A DNA stretch of 6,144 nucleotides from Candidatus Bathyarchaeota archaeon (GTDB lineage: Archaea; Thermoproteota; Bathyarchaeia; TCS64). Shown in pieces: positions 1 to 5,300 of this stretch. Each line of letters begins with the position of its first letter. Position 1 is the stretch's first letter. The position numbers and the translations under genes were made by a program. A model generated the notes under the pieces. It was not told the origin of the DNA and did no database searches. It saw nothing but the letters and a program-made list of their open reading frames with translations. The stretch covers positions 1-6,144 of the forward strand of contig CALGBN010000548.1 of assembly GCA_937877765.1 (NCBI GenBank). Direction: 5' to 3'.

Positions 1-13
1 GTATAAGAGACAG
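1..13 (+). other. Nextera (Tn5 mosaic end) adapter remnant
   Basis: The first 13 bases, GTATAAGAGACAG, are identical to the last 13 bases of the 19-base Tn5 mosaic end used in Nextera tagmentation libraries (AGATGTGTATAAGAGACAG). The same mosaic end appears in reverse complement near the right edge, so both ends of the window are library artefacts. These bases are not from the organism and should be trimmed. The reading frame of the gene on the left edge is artificially extended through them. Confidence 0.95.
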
Positions 14-127
14 GTTGTAGACTGTGGTGGCGGGCATATCCAGTTCCTCGGCTATGGTCTTGTATGACTTGGTCATGTCTTCCTGTAGTTTTCGTAGAAT
101 CATCAGGTCTTTATCATCGGGGGACAT
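14..127 (-). CDS. Lrp/AsnC-type HTH regulator, N-terminal fragment (cut by adapter)
   Basis: This is the first 38 codons of a DNA-binding regulator on the minus strand. It begins ATG TCC CCC and reads MSPDDKDLMILRKLQEDMTK and onward to ATTVYN, where the adapter replaces the rest. The pattern of an initial D..ILR.LQ.D helix, then IAEELDMPATTVYN as the recognition-helix region, is that of the winged helix-turn-helix opening of Lrp/AsnC regulators. A full member would be about 140-160 residues, with a C-terminal RAM ligand-binding domain that is missing here. The start is supported by an AT-rich TATA-like box about 26 bases upstream, giving a leaderless mRNA. It is divergent from the gene at 266. 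Other winged-helix families (MarR- or ArsR-like) cannot be excluded from 38 residues. Confidence 0.7.
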
Positions 128-146
128 AATGCAAAATATTCCGTTT

Positions 147-160
147 ACTTATATAAAAAA
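147..160 (-). promoter_or_regulatory. TATA-like box for the left-edge regulator
   Basis: On the minus strand this reads TTTTTTATATAAGT, a good match to an archaeal TATA box. Its centre is about 26-27 bases upstream of the ATG at 127. That places the predicted transcription start at or next to the start codon, so the mRNA is probably leaderless. No clear purine-rich BRE is seen just upstream. Confidence 0.6.
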
Positions 161-163
161 TGA

Positions 164-180
164 ATAGATCTATATCTAGA
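164..180. promoter_or_regulatory. Overlapping palindromes next to the TATA box (candidate operator)
   Basis: ATAGATCTAT at 164-173 is a perfect 10-base palindrome. It overlaps a second inverted pair, TAGAT (165-169) and ATCTA (174-178). They lie immediately upstream of the minus-strand TATA-like box of the Lrp/AsnC-type regulator and within the divergent intergenic region (128-265). Lrp-family regulators commonly bind palindromic sites near their own promoters, so an operator is a reasonable inference. Chance palindromes are frequent in AT-rich DNA. Confidence 0.3.
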
Positions 181-235
181 GTTGTAATATTATCCATTAA
201 TTCAAATTTTAATCAATTCTGCAAAACTCGATTAC

Positions 236-243
236 CTTTTATC
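236..243 (+). promoter_or_regulatory. TATA-like box for the COG1751 gene
   Basis: CTTTTATC is the best TATA-like element at the expected distance, with its centre about 26 bases upstream of the ATG at 266. There is no Shine-Dalgarno before that ATG, which fits a leaderless transcript. The match to a consensus archaeal TATA box is moderate. Confidence 0.4.
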
Positions 244-265
244 AACCCACACCCATGAAAAAATA

Positions 266-871
266 ATGATCAAACACACAACAATCTACTACCCAGAAGG
301 CGGAGTAGAACATACAGAAACAACCCTCAAAGCAAGCCTAGAAGCAGCCAAAAAACTAGATATCAAAACAATCCTAGTAGCCAGCACCAGCGGAGAAACA
401 GGCGTCAAAGCCGCGGAACTCTACAAAGATAAAGGTATCAATCTCGTCGTTGTAGGTCACCAGATGGGTTTCCCCGTACCCAAGGTGCAGCAGTTCAAAC
501 CCGATAACTGGGAACGCATTGAGACGCTTGGAGGAGTAGTGAATCTGGGCACTGATGTGGTAACCAATAGCATCAGACAACGGCAGCGACTCGGTCACAG
601 CCCCATGAGCATTATCACACAGACATTGATCACTATGAAACTAAAGGTCAACGTGGAGATAGTCGCCAAAGCGTGTGACGCTGGACTGATAATGCCTGGA
701 GACCGTGTCATCAGTATAGCTGGAAGCCATAAAGGAGCAGACACATCAGCGGTGTTCACGGCAAATGATAGTCCTAACATACTGGACGTCAGACCAGAAA
801 TGTTCATCTGTTATCCACTGAGTAGGGAAAAAGCTGACGCAGAGTACATGGCGAGACGTCAGGCAAAGTAA
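266..871 (+). CDS. Stand-alone pyruvate kinase alpha/beta-like domain protein (COG1751)
   Basis: This 201-residue soluble protein matches the conserved archaeal COG1751 family, which resembles the C-terminal allosteric domain of pyruvate kinase without the catalytic barrel. Family marks visible here are IYYPEGGVEHTETTLKASLE at the start (7-26), ASTSGETG (39-46, a phosphate-loop-like turn), VVVGHQMGF (61-69) and the C-terminal stretch around CDAGLIMPGDRVISIAGS (137-154). As I recall, structures of relatives from Archaeoglobus and Methanothermobacter exist, but the biochemical role is unsettled and it should not be called pyruvate kinase. The length is normal for the family. No Shine-Dalgarno precedes the ATG, and a TATA-like box lies about 26 bases upstream, so the transcript is probably leaderless. 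The first 150 bases of the gene are strikingly poor in T on the coding strand. The deacetylase gene follows 31 bp downstream on the same strand. Confidence 0.85.
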   Translation: MIKHTTIYYPEGGVEHTETTLKASLEAAKKLDIKTILVASTSGETGVKAAELYKDKGINLVVVGHQMGFPVPKVQQFKPDNWERIETLGGVVNLGTDVVTNSIRQRQRLGHSPMSIITQTLITMKLKVNVEIVAKACDAGLIMPGDRVISIAGSHKGADTSAVFTANDSPNILDVRPEMFICYPLSREKADAEYMARRQAK

Positions 872-878
872 CTGTAAA

Positions 879-893
879 AAGCCCATAGGGCTT
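879..893 (+). other. Short perfect hairpin between two co-directional genes
   Basis: AAGCCC-ATA-GGGCTT forms a 6-bp stem with a 3-base loop in the 31-bp gap between the genes at 266 and 903. It lies 7 bases after the upstream stop codon. No T-tract follows, so it is not a classical terminator. It could act as an mRNA 3'-end stabiliser or processing signal, could modulate translation of the downstream ATG 9 bases away, or could be chance. Confidence 0.35.
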
Positions 894-902
894 CATTCAC
901 CT

Positions 903-1661
903 ATGAAACCATTCCCAGTTTTACTAACATTTGATCTTGATGGCGAGACAGCTTTCGAGGAGATGCACCCCGGTATCGGCTACTATGTTACCCAAGGAGG
1001 ATATGGCCCACGCAAAGGCGTTTACAGGATTATGGACCTTCTCGATCAGTATGATATCAAGGCTACTTTCTGTGTTGTAGGTCAGACCGCTGAACGTTAT
1101 CCAGAGGCGGTTGAGGAGATCATCAGCAGGGGCCATGAGATAGCTTGCCACGGATACACACATAGGGGCTACAATGCTTTGGACCCTGAGATAGAAATTG
1201 AGTACATTAAGAAGAGCCGAGGGTTGTTGGAGGATTTCACAGGGGAGAGGATTCTTGGTCACCGTACTCCTCGGTGGAGACCCAGTGAACGTACTCATAA
1301 GAATCTGGTGGATTTGGGTTTCCTCTGGAATAGCGACTATATGGGCTCTGAGGAGTGCTTCTACAACAAGATAGACGGTGAAGCGTCACGGCTTCTTGAG
1401 ATTCCTGTCGCGTACAATCTTGATGACTGGACTTTCTATTTTGACTGGGGAGCAAACGTGAAGGAGACGGTTGATGTCTGGGAGATCGAGTTTGATGCAC
1501 GATACAAGGATCGTAGCTTGTTCTGTTTGACTAATCACCCTCAGGTGACTGGGCGGCCATCAAGGCTGCTTTGTTTGAAAGGTATTATCGAGTACGCCTG
1601 TAAGTATCCTGATGTGGAGTTCATGAAGGCAACTGATTACGTCAAAGAATACTGGGGCTAG
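903..1661 (+). CDS. Polysaccharide deacetylase (CE4/NodB homology domain)
   Basis: This 252-residue metal-dependent deacetylase carries the CE4/NodB motifs in order. TFDLDGE (9-15) has the catalytic and metal-binding Asp pair. H83-G-Y-T-H87 supplies two metal-binding histidines. R121-T-P-R-W125 is motif 3. DDWTFYFDWG (174-183) is motif 4. H212 in LTNHPQ supplies the distal active-site His. The layout most resembles the cytoplasmic PgdA-like group (Helicobacter PgdA and PuuE-type proteins) more than secreted chitin or peptidoglycan deacetylases. There is no signal peptide or membrane segment, so it is probably cytoplasmic and may act on a soluble N-acyl sugar or an amide. The substrate is unknown. 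No Shine-Dalgarno precedes the ATG, and co-transcription with the gene at 266 (31 bp upstream) is possible. Its TAG stop lies in a CTAG shared with the galactokinase stop on the other strand. Confidence 0.85.
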   Translation: MKPFPVLLTFDLDGETAFEEMHPGIGYYVTQGGYGPRKGVYRIMDLLDQYDIKATFCVVGQTAERYPEAVEEIISRGHEIACHGYTHRGYNALDPEIEIEYIKKSRGLLEDFTGERILGHRTPRWRPSERTHKNLVDLGFLWNSDYMGSEECFYNKIDGEASRLLEIPVAYNLDDWTFYFDWGANVKETVDVWEIEFDARYKDRSLFCLTNHPQVTGRPSRLLCLKGIIEYACKYPDVEFMKATDYVKEYWG

Positions 1662-2785
1662 GCTACGTATACCTCACATTTTTTCGCTGTATGGCTATAG
1701 TAGCGTTTTCTGATGGTCTCGCTGAACTTGTCAACATGGTCTGATTCCACGAGGTTGACGGTACATCCACCGAATCCCGCTCCTGTCAGACGGGCGCCTA
1801 GAACACCATCAAGGTCCATTGTAAAATCAACAAGCAAGTCGAGATGCTTTGAGGAGATCTCGTAGTCGTGTTTTAGGCTGTTGTGGCTGTCGTACATGAG
1901 TTCCCCGAAGGTATTGAGATCGCCTTGATCTAGAAGCCGAGTGGATTCCAGTACTCTTGTGTTCTCGGTTACTACGTGCCGTGCTCTTCTTCCGATAAGC
2001 TCTGGGAGTTTGCTCCATTGTTCTAGTAGCATTTCCTCGGTTACGTCTCTGAGCGCCTTTACTTCTGGGTAGGTTTCTTTGATGGTGTTTACTGCTTCAA
2101 CGCATTGAGCGTGTCTGATATTGTATTCTGAGCCAGCCAGACTCCGGTCCATCATGCTATTAACAATAACAATCTTGACGTCACTGGATAATCGGTGGAG
2201 ACTATGCTCATTACTCCTGCAGTCGATGAACAAGGCTTTACCATACTCGCCGAGGCTACTTACAAACTGGTCCATGATGCCTGACTGAACGCCAACGAAA
2301 TCATTCTCGCATTCCTTCCCCACATAAGCCGCCTCAACAGGGTCAAGATCCAAATCAAACTGATCTTTCAGGCTCCTAACTACAGCGGTCTCCAGAGCAG
2401 CACTGCTACTGAGACCTGCACCGATGGGTACATCACCCTTGAGGCACATATTGAAGCCGCCGAGACTGTATCCTCTTTTTTGTAGAGCTTGGACTACTCC
2501 GAGGACGTAGTTTGCCCAGTGGTGTTCAGGGTCTGGCTTGAAGCTTTCAAGTTTGTATTCTGCATCTTGTTTGAAATCGTGTGAGTGTAGGTTGATCTTG
2601 TTGTCGCCGCGTTTCTGGAATGATACCGTAATGTGGCGATCAATAGGAGTGGGTAATACGTAGCCATCATTGTAGTCTGTGTGTTCCCCGATGAGGTTGA
2701 CTCGCCCCGGTGCCTTATAGATGCCCTCGGGCTCTACGCTGTAGCGTGTTCTGTGTATCTCGGCGATGTTCAAGTCTCTCCACAA
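1658..2785 (-). CDS. galK: Galactokinase (GHMP kinase family)
   Basis: This 375-residue enzyme phosphorylates galactose to galactose-1-phosphate with ATP, the entry step of the Leloir pathway. The galactokinase signature GRVNLIGEHTDY is at 27-38 (R28 catalytic, E34/H35/D37 sugar-binding by analogy). The GHMP phosphate loop GDVPIGAGLSSSAA is at 117-130. The catalytic base Asp is D172 in GIMDQF. The third GHMP motif RLTGAGFGGC is at 342-351. Length and all motifs are normal. No other Leloir gene (galT, galE) is visible here. The first possible start is TTG at 2785. A second TTG at codon 5 (2773) has GGAG four bases upstream and better fits the TATA-like box at 2802-2809, so the true start may be four residues shorter. 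A TGA lies in frame just upstream of 2785. It converges on the deacetylase gene and diverges from the TPR gene. Confidence 0.93.
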   Translation of the reverse strand: MWRDLNIAEIHRTRYSVEPEGIYKAPGRVNLIGEHTDYNDGYVLPTPIDRHITVSFQKRGDNKINLHSHDFKQDAEYKLESFKPDPEHHWANYVLGVVQALQKRGYSLGGFNMCLKGDVPIGAGLSSSAALETAVVRSLKDQFDLDLDPVEAAYVGKECENDFVGVQSGIMDQFVSSLGEYGKALFIDCRSNEHSLHRLSSDVKIVIVNSMMDRSLAGSEYNIRHAQCVEAVNTIKETYPEVKALRDVTEEMLLEQWSKLPELIGRRARHVVTENTRVLESTRLLDQGDLNTFGELMYDSHNSLKHDYEISSKHLDLLVDFTMDLDGVLGARLTGAGFGGCTVNLVESDHVDKFSETIRKRYYSHTAKKCEVYVA

Positions 2786-2801
2786 GGATCAATACTACTC
2801 C

Positions 2802-2809
2802 GTATTTAA
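2802..2809 (-). promoter_or_regulatory. TATA-like box for galK
   Basis: On the minus strand this reads TTAAATAC. A start about 26 bases downstream would fall near 2779-2781, between the two candidate TTG start codons (2785 and 2773). That favours the second TTG, or means the box is slightly misplaced. It lies in the 69-bp region shared with the divergent TPR gene. Confidence 0.4.
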
Positions 2810-2823
2810 CCCCGACTCCAATC

Positions 2824-2832
2824 ATATTAAAA
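2824..2832 (+). promoter_or_regulatory. TATA-like box for the TPR gene
   Basis: ATATTAAAA is centred about 27 bases before the ATG at 2855, which predicts a leaderless mRNA. It stands only about 14 bases from the galK box on the other strand, so the two promoters are back to back and could interfere or be regulated together. Confidence 0.45.
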
Positions 2833-2854
2833 CAAGGAATACACTGCAATATCC

Positions 2855-3766
2855 ATGAACCCTGAAGCACCTGAAACCTTCAGCCTATTCGGAGAACCCC
2901 TATACAAGAGCCCCATACAGTTATGGCTTCCAACAGACCCAGAAGCCTATGAAGCAAAGCTACGAGAACTTGAAAACAACTACAGCAGGGCATTCTTTGA
3001 TTACGAGAAGGATCAGGAGAACCCTGAGAAACTACTCTGGCTGGGTCGCAGAACAGGAATACTGGGAAACTTCCTGGAAGCAGCAGCCCATTACAGTCTT
3101 GGAGTAGAGAAGTGGCCCGATGATCCACGTTTCTACCGGTTCAGAGGACACAGGTTCGTGATACTCAGAAGAATCGAGTTAGCCATACGTGACTTTGAGA
3201 AGGCAGCAGAGTTGATCCATGACCGCCCTGATGAACCTGAACTGTATGCTAGTGGAGGTAAGAGCGAGAACAAGATGGGGATCTCCAGCTTCAACTGGAA
3301 CGTCTATTATCATCAGGGTTTCACCTATTACGCTGCTGGGCTCTACGAGAAGGCAGTGAAGGCTTATCGTGACTGTATGGCTGTGGCGGATAACCTTGAG
3401 AGCAGAATTGCCACAAGCCACTGGTTATATATGCCTTTGATTCGTCTCGGACGATGGAGTGAAGCCGAGAAACTTCTAGAACCCATAGAACCAGATATGG
3501 AGCTAATTGAGGTAGGGGACTACTACGAGACCTTGTTGATGTACAAGGGTTTCTCAACTCCAGAGCAGTTGCTGGAGAAGGCGAGAAGTGAAGGCACAGT
3601 ACGGTTTATGACTCGTGCACAAGCCATAGGCAACATGTATATGGCTCAGGGTGAGACGGAGAAGGCTGTTGAGGTTTATCGTGAGATACTCAGGGAGGGT
3701 AGTTGGACTGGTGGAGTGTATCTTTGTGCTGAGGCTGAGCTTAAGCGCCTCGGCGTAGCTCCTTGA
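2855..3766 (+). CDS. Tetratricopeptide repeat protein
   Basis: This 303-residue, Tyr- and Glu-rich helical protein has TPR-like repeats. The clearest run from about 57 (LLWLGRRTGILGNFLEAAAHY), 91 (PRFYRFRGHRFVILRRIELA), 148 (NVYYHQGFTYYAAGLYEKAV), 187 (TSHWLYMPLIRLGRWSEAEK) and 254 (RAQAIGNMYMAQGETEKAVE). Each shows the small-residue and aromatic TPR spacing. Similar single-domain TPR proteins of about 300 residues, with an N-terminal FSLFGEPLY-like segment, occur in bacteria and archaea without a known role. TPRs are protein-protein interaction scaffolds, so no enzymatic function is implied. No signal peptide or membrane segment is seen. A TATA-like box 27 bases upstream supports this ATG as a leaderless start. 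Its last 26 bases overlap, on the opposite strand, the end of the DNPH1-like gene. Confidence 0.85.
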   Translation: MNPEAPETFSLFGEPLYKSPIQLWLPTDPEAYEAKLRELENNYSRAFFDYEKDQENPEKLLWLGRRTGILGNFLEAAAHYSLGVEKWPDDPRFYRFRGHRFVILRRIELAIRDFEKAAELIHDRPDEPELYASGGKSENKMGISSFNWNVYYHQGFTYYAAGLYEKAVKAYRDCMAVADNLESRIATSHWLYMPLIRLGRWSEAEKLLEPIEPDMELIEVGDYYETLLMYKGFSTPEQLLEKARSEGTVRFMTRAQAIGNMYMAQGETEKAVEVYREILREGSWTGGVYLCAEAELKRLGVAP

Positions 3767-4163
3767 TGAACTCGTTTATTGCGTCTATTGCTTCTTTTTT
3801 CTCGTTGTATGTTATCAGGGGTAGGTTTTTGTTGCCGTTGAGCATGGCTGACGGTGCACGATTTGGTGAATCCCGGTACAGCATCAATACTGGTATACCC
3901 CATTCCTCAGCTTTAGCGATCTCATAACCCACCCCGAGACTGGGTGCAGTAACCTCCGCGATTACAGCGTTTGATTCCCGTAGCCACCCTATGTCCGTGG
4001 TGTAGATCCAGACATCGTCCTTCTTGATCTCATCATCATAGCTATAGTCGAAGCTGTGCTCGGTCATGACCTGTGCGTATTGTTTGATGTGTTGGATGAG
4101 TTGCTGGAACCATTCTCTGTCTGGTTCACCGCCTCTTATGCTACCAGCGAAATAGATTTTCAT
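3741..4163 (-). CDS. DNPH1/Rcl-like 2'-deoxynucleoside 5'-phosphate N-hydrolase
   Basis: This 140-residue enzyme belongs to the nucleoside 2-deoxyribosyltransferase superfamily and most resembles DNPH1 (Rcl), which cleaves the base from deoxynucleoside 5'-monophosphates. KIYFAGSIRGG (2-12) matches the nucleotide-binding opening. AEVTAPSLGVGYE (69-81) is the hallmark active-site loop. PSAM (104-107) matches the segment that reaches the neighbouring subunit's phosphate. By alignment from memory to rat Rcl, Y4, S8, R10, D57, S75, E81 (nucleophile) and S105 occupy the known positions with constant offsets, so the active site looks intact. Deoxyribosyltransferase activity is the alternative. It lies 8 bp after the LysM-like regulator and has AGGTGA four bases before its ATG, so it is probably translated from the regulator's mRNA. 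Its 3' end overlaps the TPR gene by 26 bp. Confidence 0.85.
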   Translation of the reverse strand: MKIYFAGSIRGGEPDREWFQQLIQHIKQYAQVMTEHSFDYSYDDEIKKDDVWIYTTDIGWLRESNAVIAEVTAPSLGVGYEIAKAEEWGIPVLMLYRDSPNRAPSAMLNGNKNLPLITYNEKKEAIDAINEFIKELRRGA

Positions 4164-4167
4164 CTGT

Positions 4168-4173
4168 TCACCT
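4168..4173 (-). promoter_or_regulatory. Shine-Dalgarno of the DNPH1-like gene, overlapping the upstream stop
   Basis: On the minus strand the regulator's TAG stop runs into AGGTGA, followed by four bases and the ATG at 4163. AGGTGA pairs with the archaeal 16S rRNA 3' end. This downstream operon gene therefore uses a leadered start, unlike the apparently leaderless first genes of the window, and translation of the two genes is likely coupled. Confidence 0.65.
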
Positions 4174-4585
4174 AGATGGTGCGGAGCACGATGATTGTGT
4201 TTGTTTTCTCGACGCCCGGTATCTTACGTATGTCCTCGATAACCTTGTTGATTGCCTCGATGTTGTTGCCGTTAGAGACCATTACGATATCATACTCACC
4301 TGTGACCTCGTAGATGCGTTCAACACCCTCAAGCTGGTTAACCTTCTTACTAACCTCAAAAGTAGGCACCCCGGGTTCTACAGCGATCATTGTTAGGGCT
4401 CTTACGCCGTGGCTGATGGCTTTCTCGATGGTAAAACGTTTGATTACTTTGTCTGTTACGAGGCTTTGTATGCGGTTACGTACGGCTCCTTCGCTGAGTC
4501 CTACGCTATTTCCTATCTCCACATAAGTCATTCTTGAGTTCTCTTCAAGTAGCTCCATTATTTTTTCGTCTATCTCATCAACCAT
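4172..4585 (-). CDS. Lrp/AsnC family transcriptional regulator, LysM-like
   Basis: This 137-residue archaeal Lrp/AsnC regulator has an N-terminal winged helix-turn-helix (about 1-60, recognition region GLSEGAVRNRIQSL at 29-42, then DKVIKRFTIE). A C-terminal RAM effector-binding domain (about 62-137) has the typical EVTGEYDI turn (93-100) and an IPGVEKTNTIIVLRTI end. The wording, especially KRFTIE and the GVE...TGEYDI...INKVI...PGV order, resembles the Sulfolobus LysM type, which responds to lysine. The ligand here is unknown and amino-acid sensing is inference from the family. Length is standard. A TATA-like box about 26 bases upstream supports a leaderless start at this ATG. It is followed after 8 bp by the DNPH1-like gene. 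A direct repeat pair surrounds its promoter and may be its own operator. Confidence 0.88.
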   Translation of the reverse strand: MVDEIDEKIMELLEENSRMTYVEIGNSVGLSEGAVRNRIQSLVTDKVIKRFTIEKAISHGVRALTMIAVEPGVPTFEVSKKVNQLEGVERIYEVTGEYDIVMVSNGNNIEAINKVIEDIRKIPGVEKTNTIIVLRTI

Positions 4586-4590
4586 AATAT

Positions 4591-4633
4591 GGAAAACGTA
4601 GTTCTAGAATAATAACACTGCGGAAAACGGAGT
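4591..4633 (-). repeat. Direct repeat pair flanking the regulator promoter (candidate Lrp operator)
   Basis: On the plus strand GGAAAACGTAGT (4591-4602) and GGAAAACGGAGT (4622-4633) match at 11 of 12 bases. They are 31 bp apart, close to three helical turns. They bracket the TATA-like box at 4608-4615 and fill nearly all of the 48-bp gap between the membrane-protein stop and the regulator start. Sites on the same helix face next to the promoter suit binding by an oligomeric Lrp-family protein, so autoregulation is inferred. Confidence 0.45.
4608..4615 (-). promoter_or_regulatory. TATA-like box for the regulator-DNPH1 unit
   Basis: On the minus strand this reads TTATTATT, centred about 26-27 bases before the ATG at 4585, so the transcript would be leaderless. 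It is a moderate match to an archaeal TATA box. Confidence 0.4.
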
Positions 4634-5230
4634 CTATTTTCTTGGTTTACCGCATTCCCCGCAGAATTTGAAGCTTTCAGGGTTAGCTTTTCCGCACTCT
4701 GTACAGTACCACGCGTGAGCAGTCTTTACTGGTGGTGGCGGTGGAGGTTGTATGTATGTAGGTTCTGGTGTGGGTTGAGGTGTGTAAGTGGACTGTGGCA
4801 CAGCAGGTTTGTCAAACTGTGCCATGACTTCATCATAATCTTTGGTTATCTCAAGGCTTCTTTCCCAGTTACTCACTACGCGTAACGCGTAGAGGCTTAT
4901 GATTACTATTACACCGAAAAAGACACTGATCTCATAAGTCTCGTTCATTATTCCGAGATAAACTAGATAAGCTAGATACAGACTACGGAGAAACCCATAC
5001 ACAATATAGTATTTTCTTGCGAACGGTTTCCCTGTGATAAAGCCTCCAGTGACAGCAACAGCGCTAACGAGAAAGATGAACCAAGGCACCACAGCCATAA
5101 CTACATTAAAGCTGATATCACCACTTAGAAACGCCCTGACCATCCACTGACCAACGTAGAGAAAGAAAGCTGAACCTAGAAGCCAGATGATCTCGTGAAC
5201 AATGAGTAGATAGCGTGTGATTTGTCTCAA
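4634..5230 (-). CDS. Four-helix membrane protein with C-terminal zinc ribbon
   Basis: I do not recognise a named family for this 198-residue protein. Residues about 7-28, 42-63, 73-93 and 99-117 are hydrophobic and look like four membrane helices. A charged stretch (120-140) and a Pro/Gln/Thr-rich linker with six consecutive prolines (about 143-168) follow. The last 25 residues form a zinc ribbon with C176, C179, C190 and C193 (two CxxC pairs 10 residues apart) and end GKPRK. The ribbon is probably cytoplasmic, where it could bind a protein or nucleic acid partner; this is inference. Similar membrane-plus-zinc-ribbon proteins are frequent in archaea, mostly uncharacterised. The start codon is TTG, the only reasonable start before the first helix, with a TATA-like box about 28 bases upstream and no Shine-Dalgarno. 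It ends 48 bp before the regulator, which appears to have its own promoter. Confidence 0.75.
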   Translation of the reverse strand: MRQITRYLLIVHEIIWLLGSAFFLYVGQWMVRAFLSGDISFNVVMAVVPWFIFLVSAVAVTGGFITGKPFARKYYIVYGFLRSLYLAYLVYLGIMNETYEISVFFGVIVIISLYALRVVSNWERSLEITKDYDEVMAQFDKPAVPQSTYTPQPTPEPTYIQPPPPPPVKTAHAWYCTECGKANPESFKFCGECGKPRK

Positions 5231-5254
5231 GGAGACCCCATAAATTACTGGGTT

Positions 5255-5262
5255 GATTTATT
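5255..5262 (-). promoter_or_regulatory. TATA-like box for the membrane zinc-ribbon gene
   Basis: On the minus strand this reads AATAAATC, centred about 28 bases from the TTG at 5230. It lies in a 92-bp AT-rich divergent region (5231-5322). An imperfect inverted repeat, ACCCCA...TGGGTT (5235-5254), lies between box and start. Confidence 0.35.
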
Positions 5263-5273
5263 GAAATAATTTT

Positions 5274-5300
5274 GGAATATAATTACCGCGGGTTTCTTAT
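5274..5300 (+). promoter_or_regulatory. Candidate promoter elements for the beta-solenoid-like gene
   Basis: Two alternatives fit. TTTCTTAT (5293-5300) is centred about 26 bases before the ATG at 5323 and would give a leaderless mRNA. The better TATA match, GGAATATAATT (5274-5284), would start transcription near 5305 and leave an 18-base leader containing AGGT as a weak Shine-Dalgarno. The sequence alone does not decide between them. Confidence 0.35.

Noticed and set aside
255..266. Three-codon minigene MKK* whose TAA overlaps the ATG at 266 (TAATG), as a possible leader peptide
   Set aside because: The best TATA-like box puts transcription start near 266, so the minigene would not be transcribed. 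A-rich sequence makes it likely by chance.
924..1298. 124-codon open frame on the minus strand inside the deacetylase gene
   Set aside because: It lies antisense to a gene with all CE4 motifs. Its translation has no recognisable domain and no promoter.
4734..4800. GGT/GGTGGAGG-rich stretch as a simple repeat or G-quadruplex element
   Set aside because: It is the antisense of the Pro-rich linker codons (CCA/CCT/CCG) of the zinc-ribbon protein, so coding explains it.
5227..5241. Four-codon minigene MGSP* on the minus strand overlapping the TTG start at 5230
   Set aside because: There is no supporting Shine-Dalgarno or well-placed TATA-like box, and an overlap of this kind is easily random.
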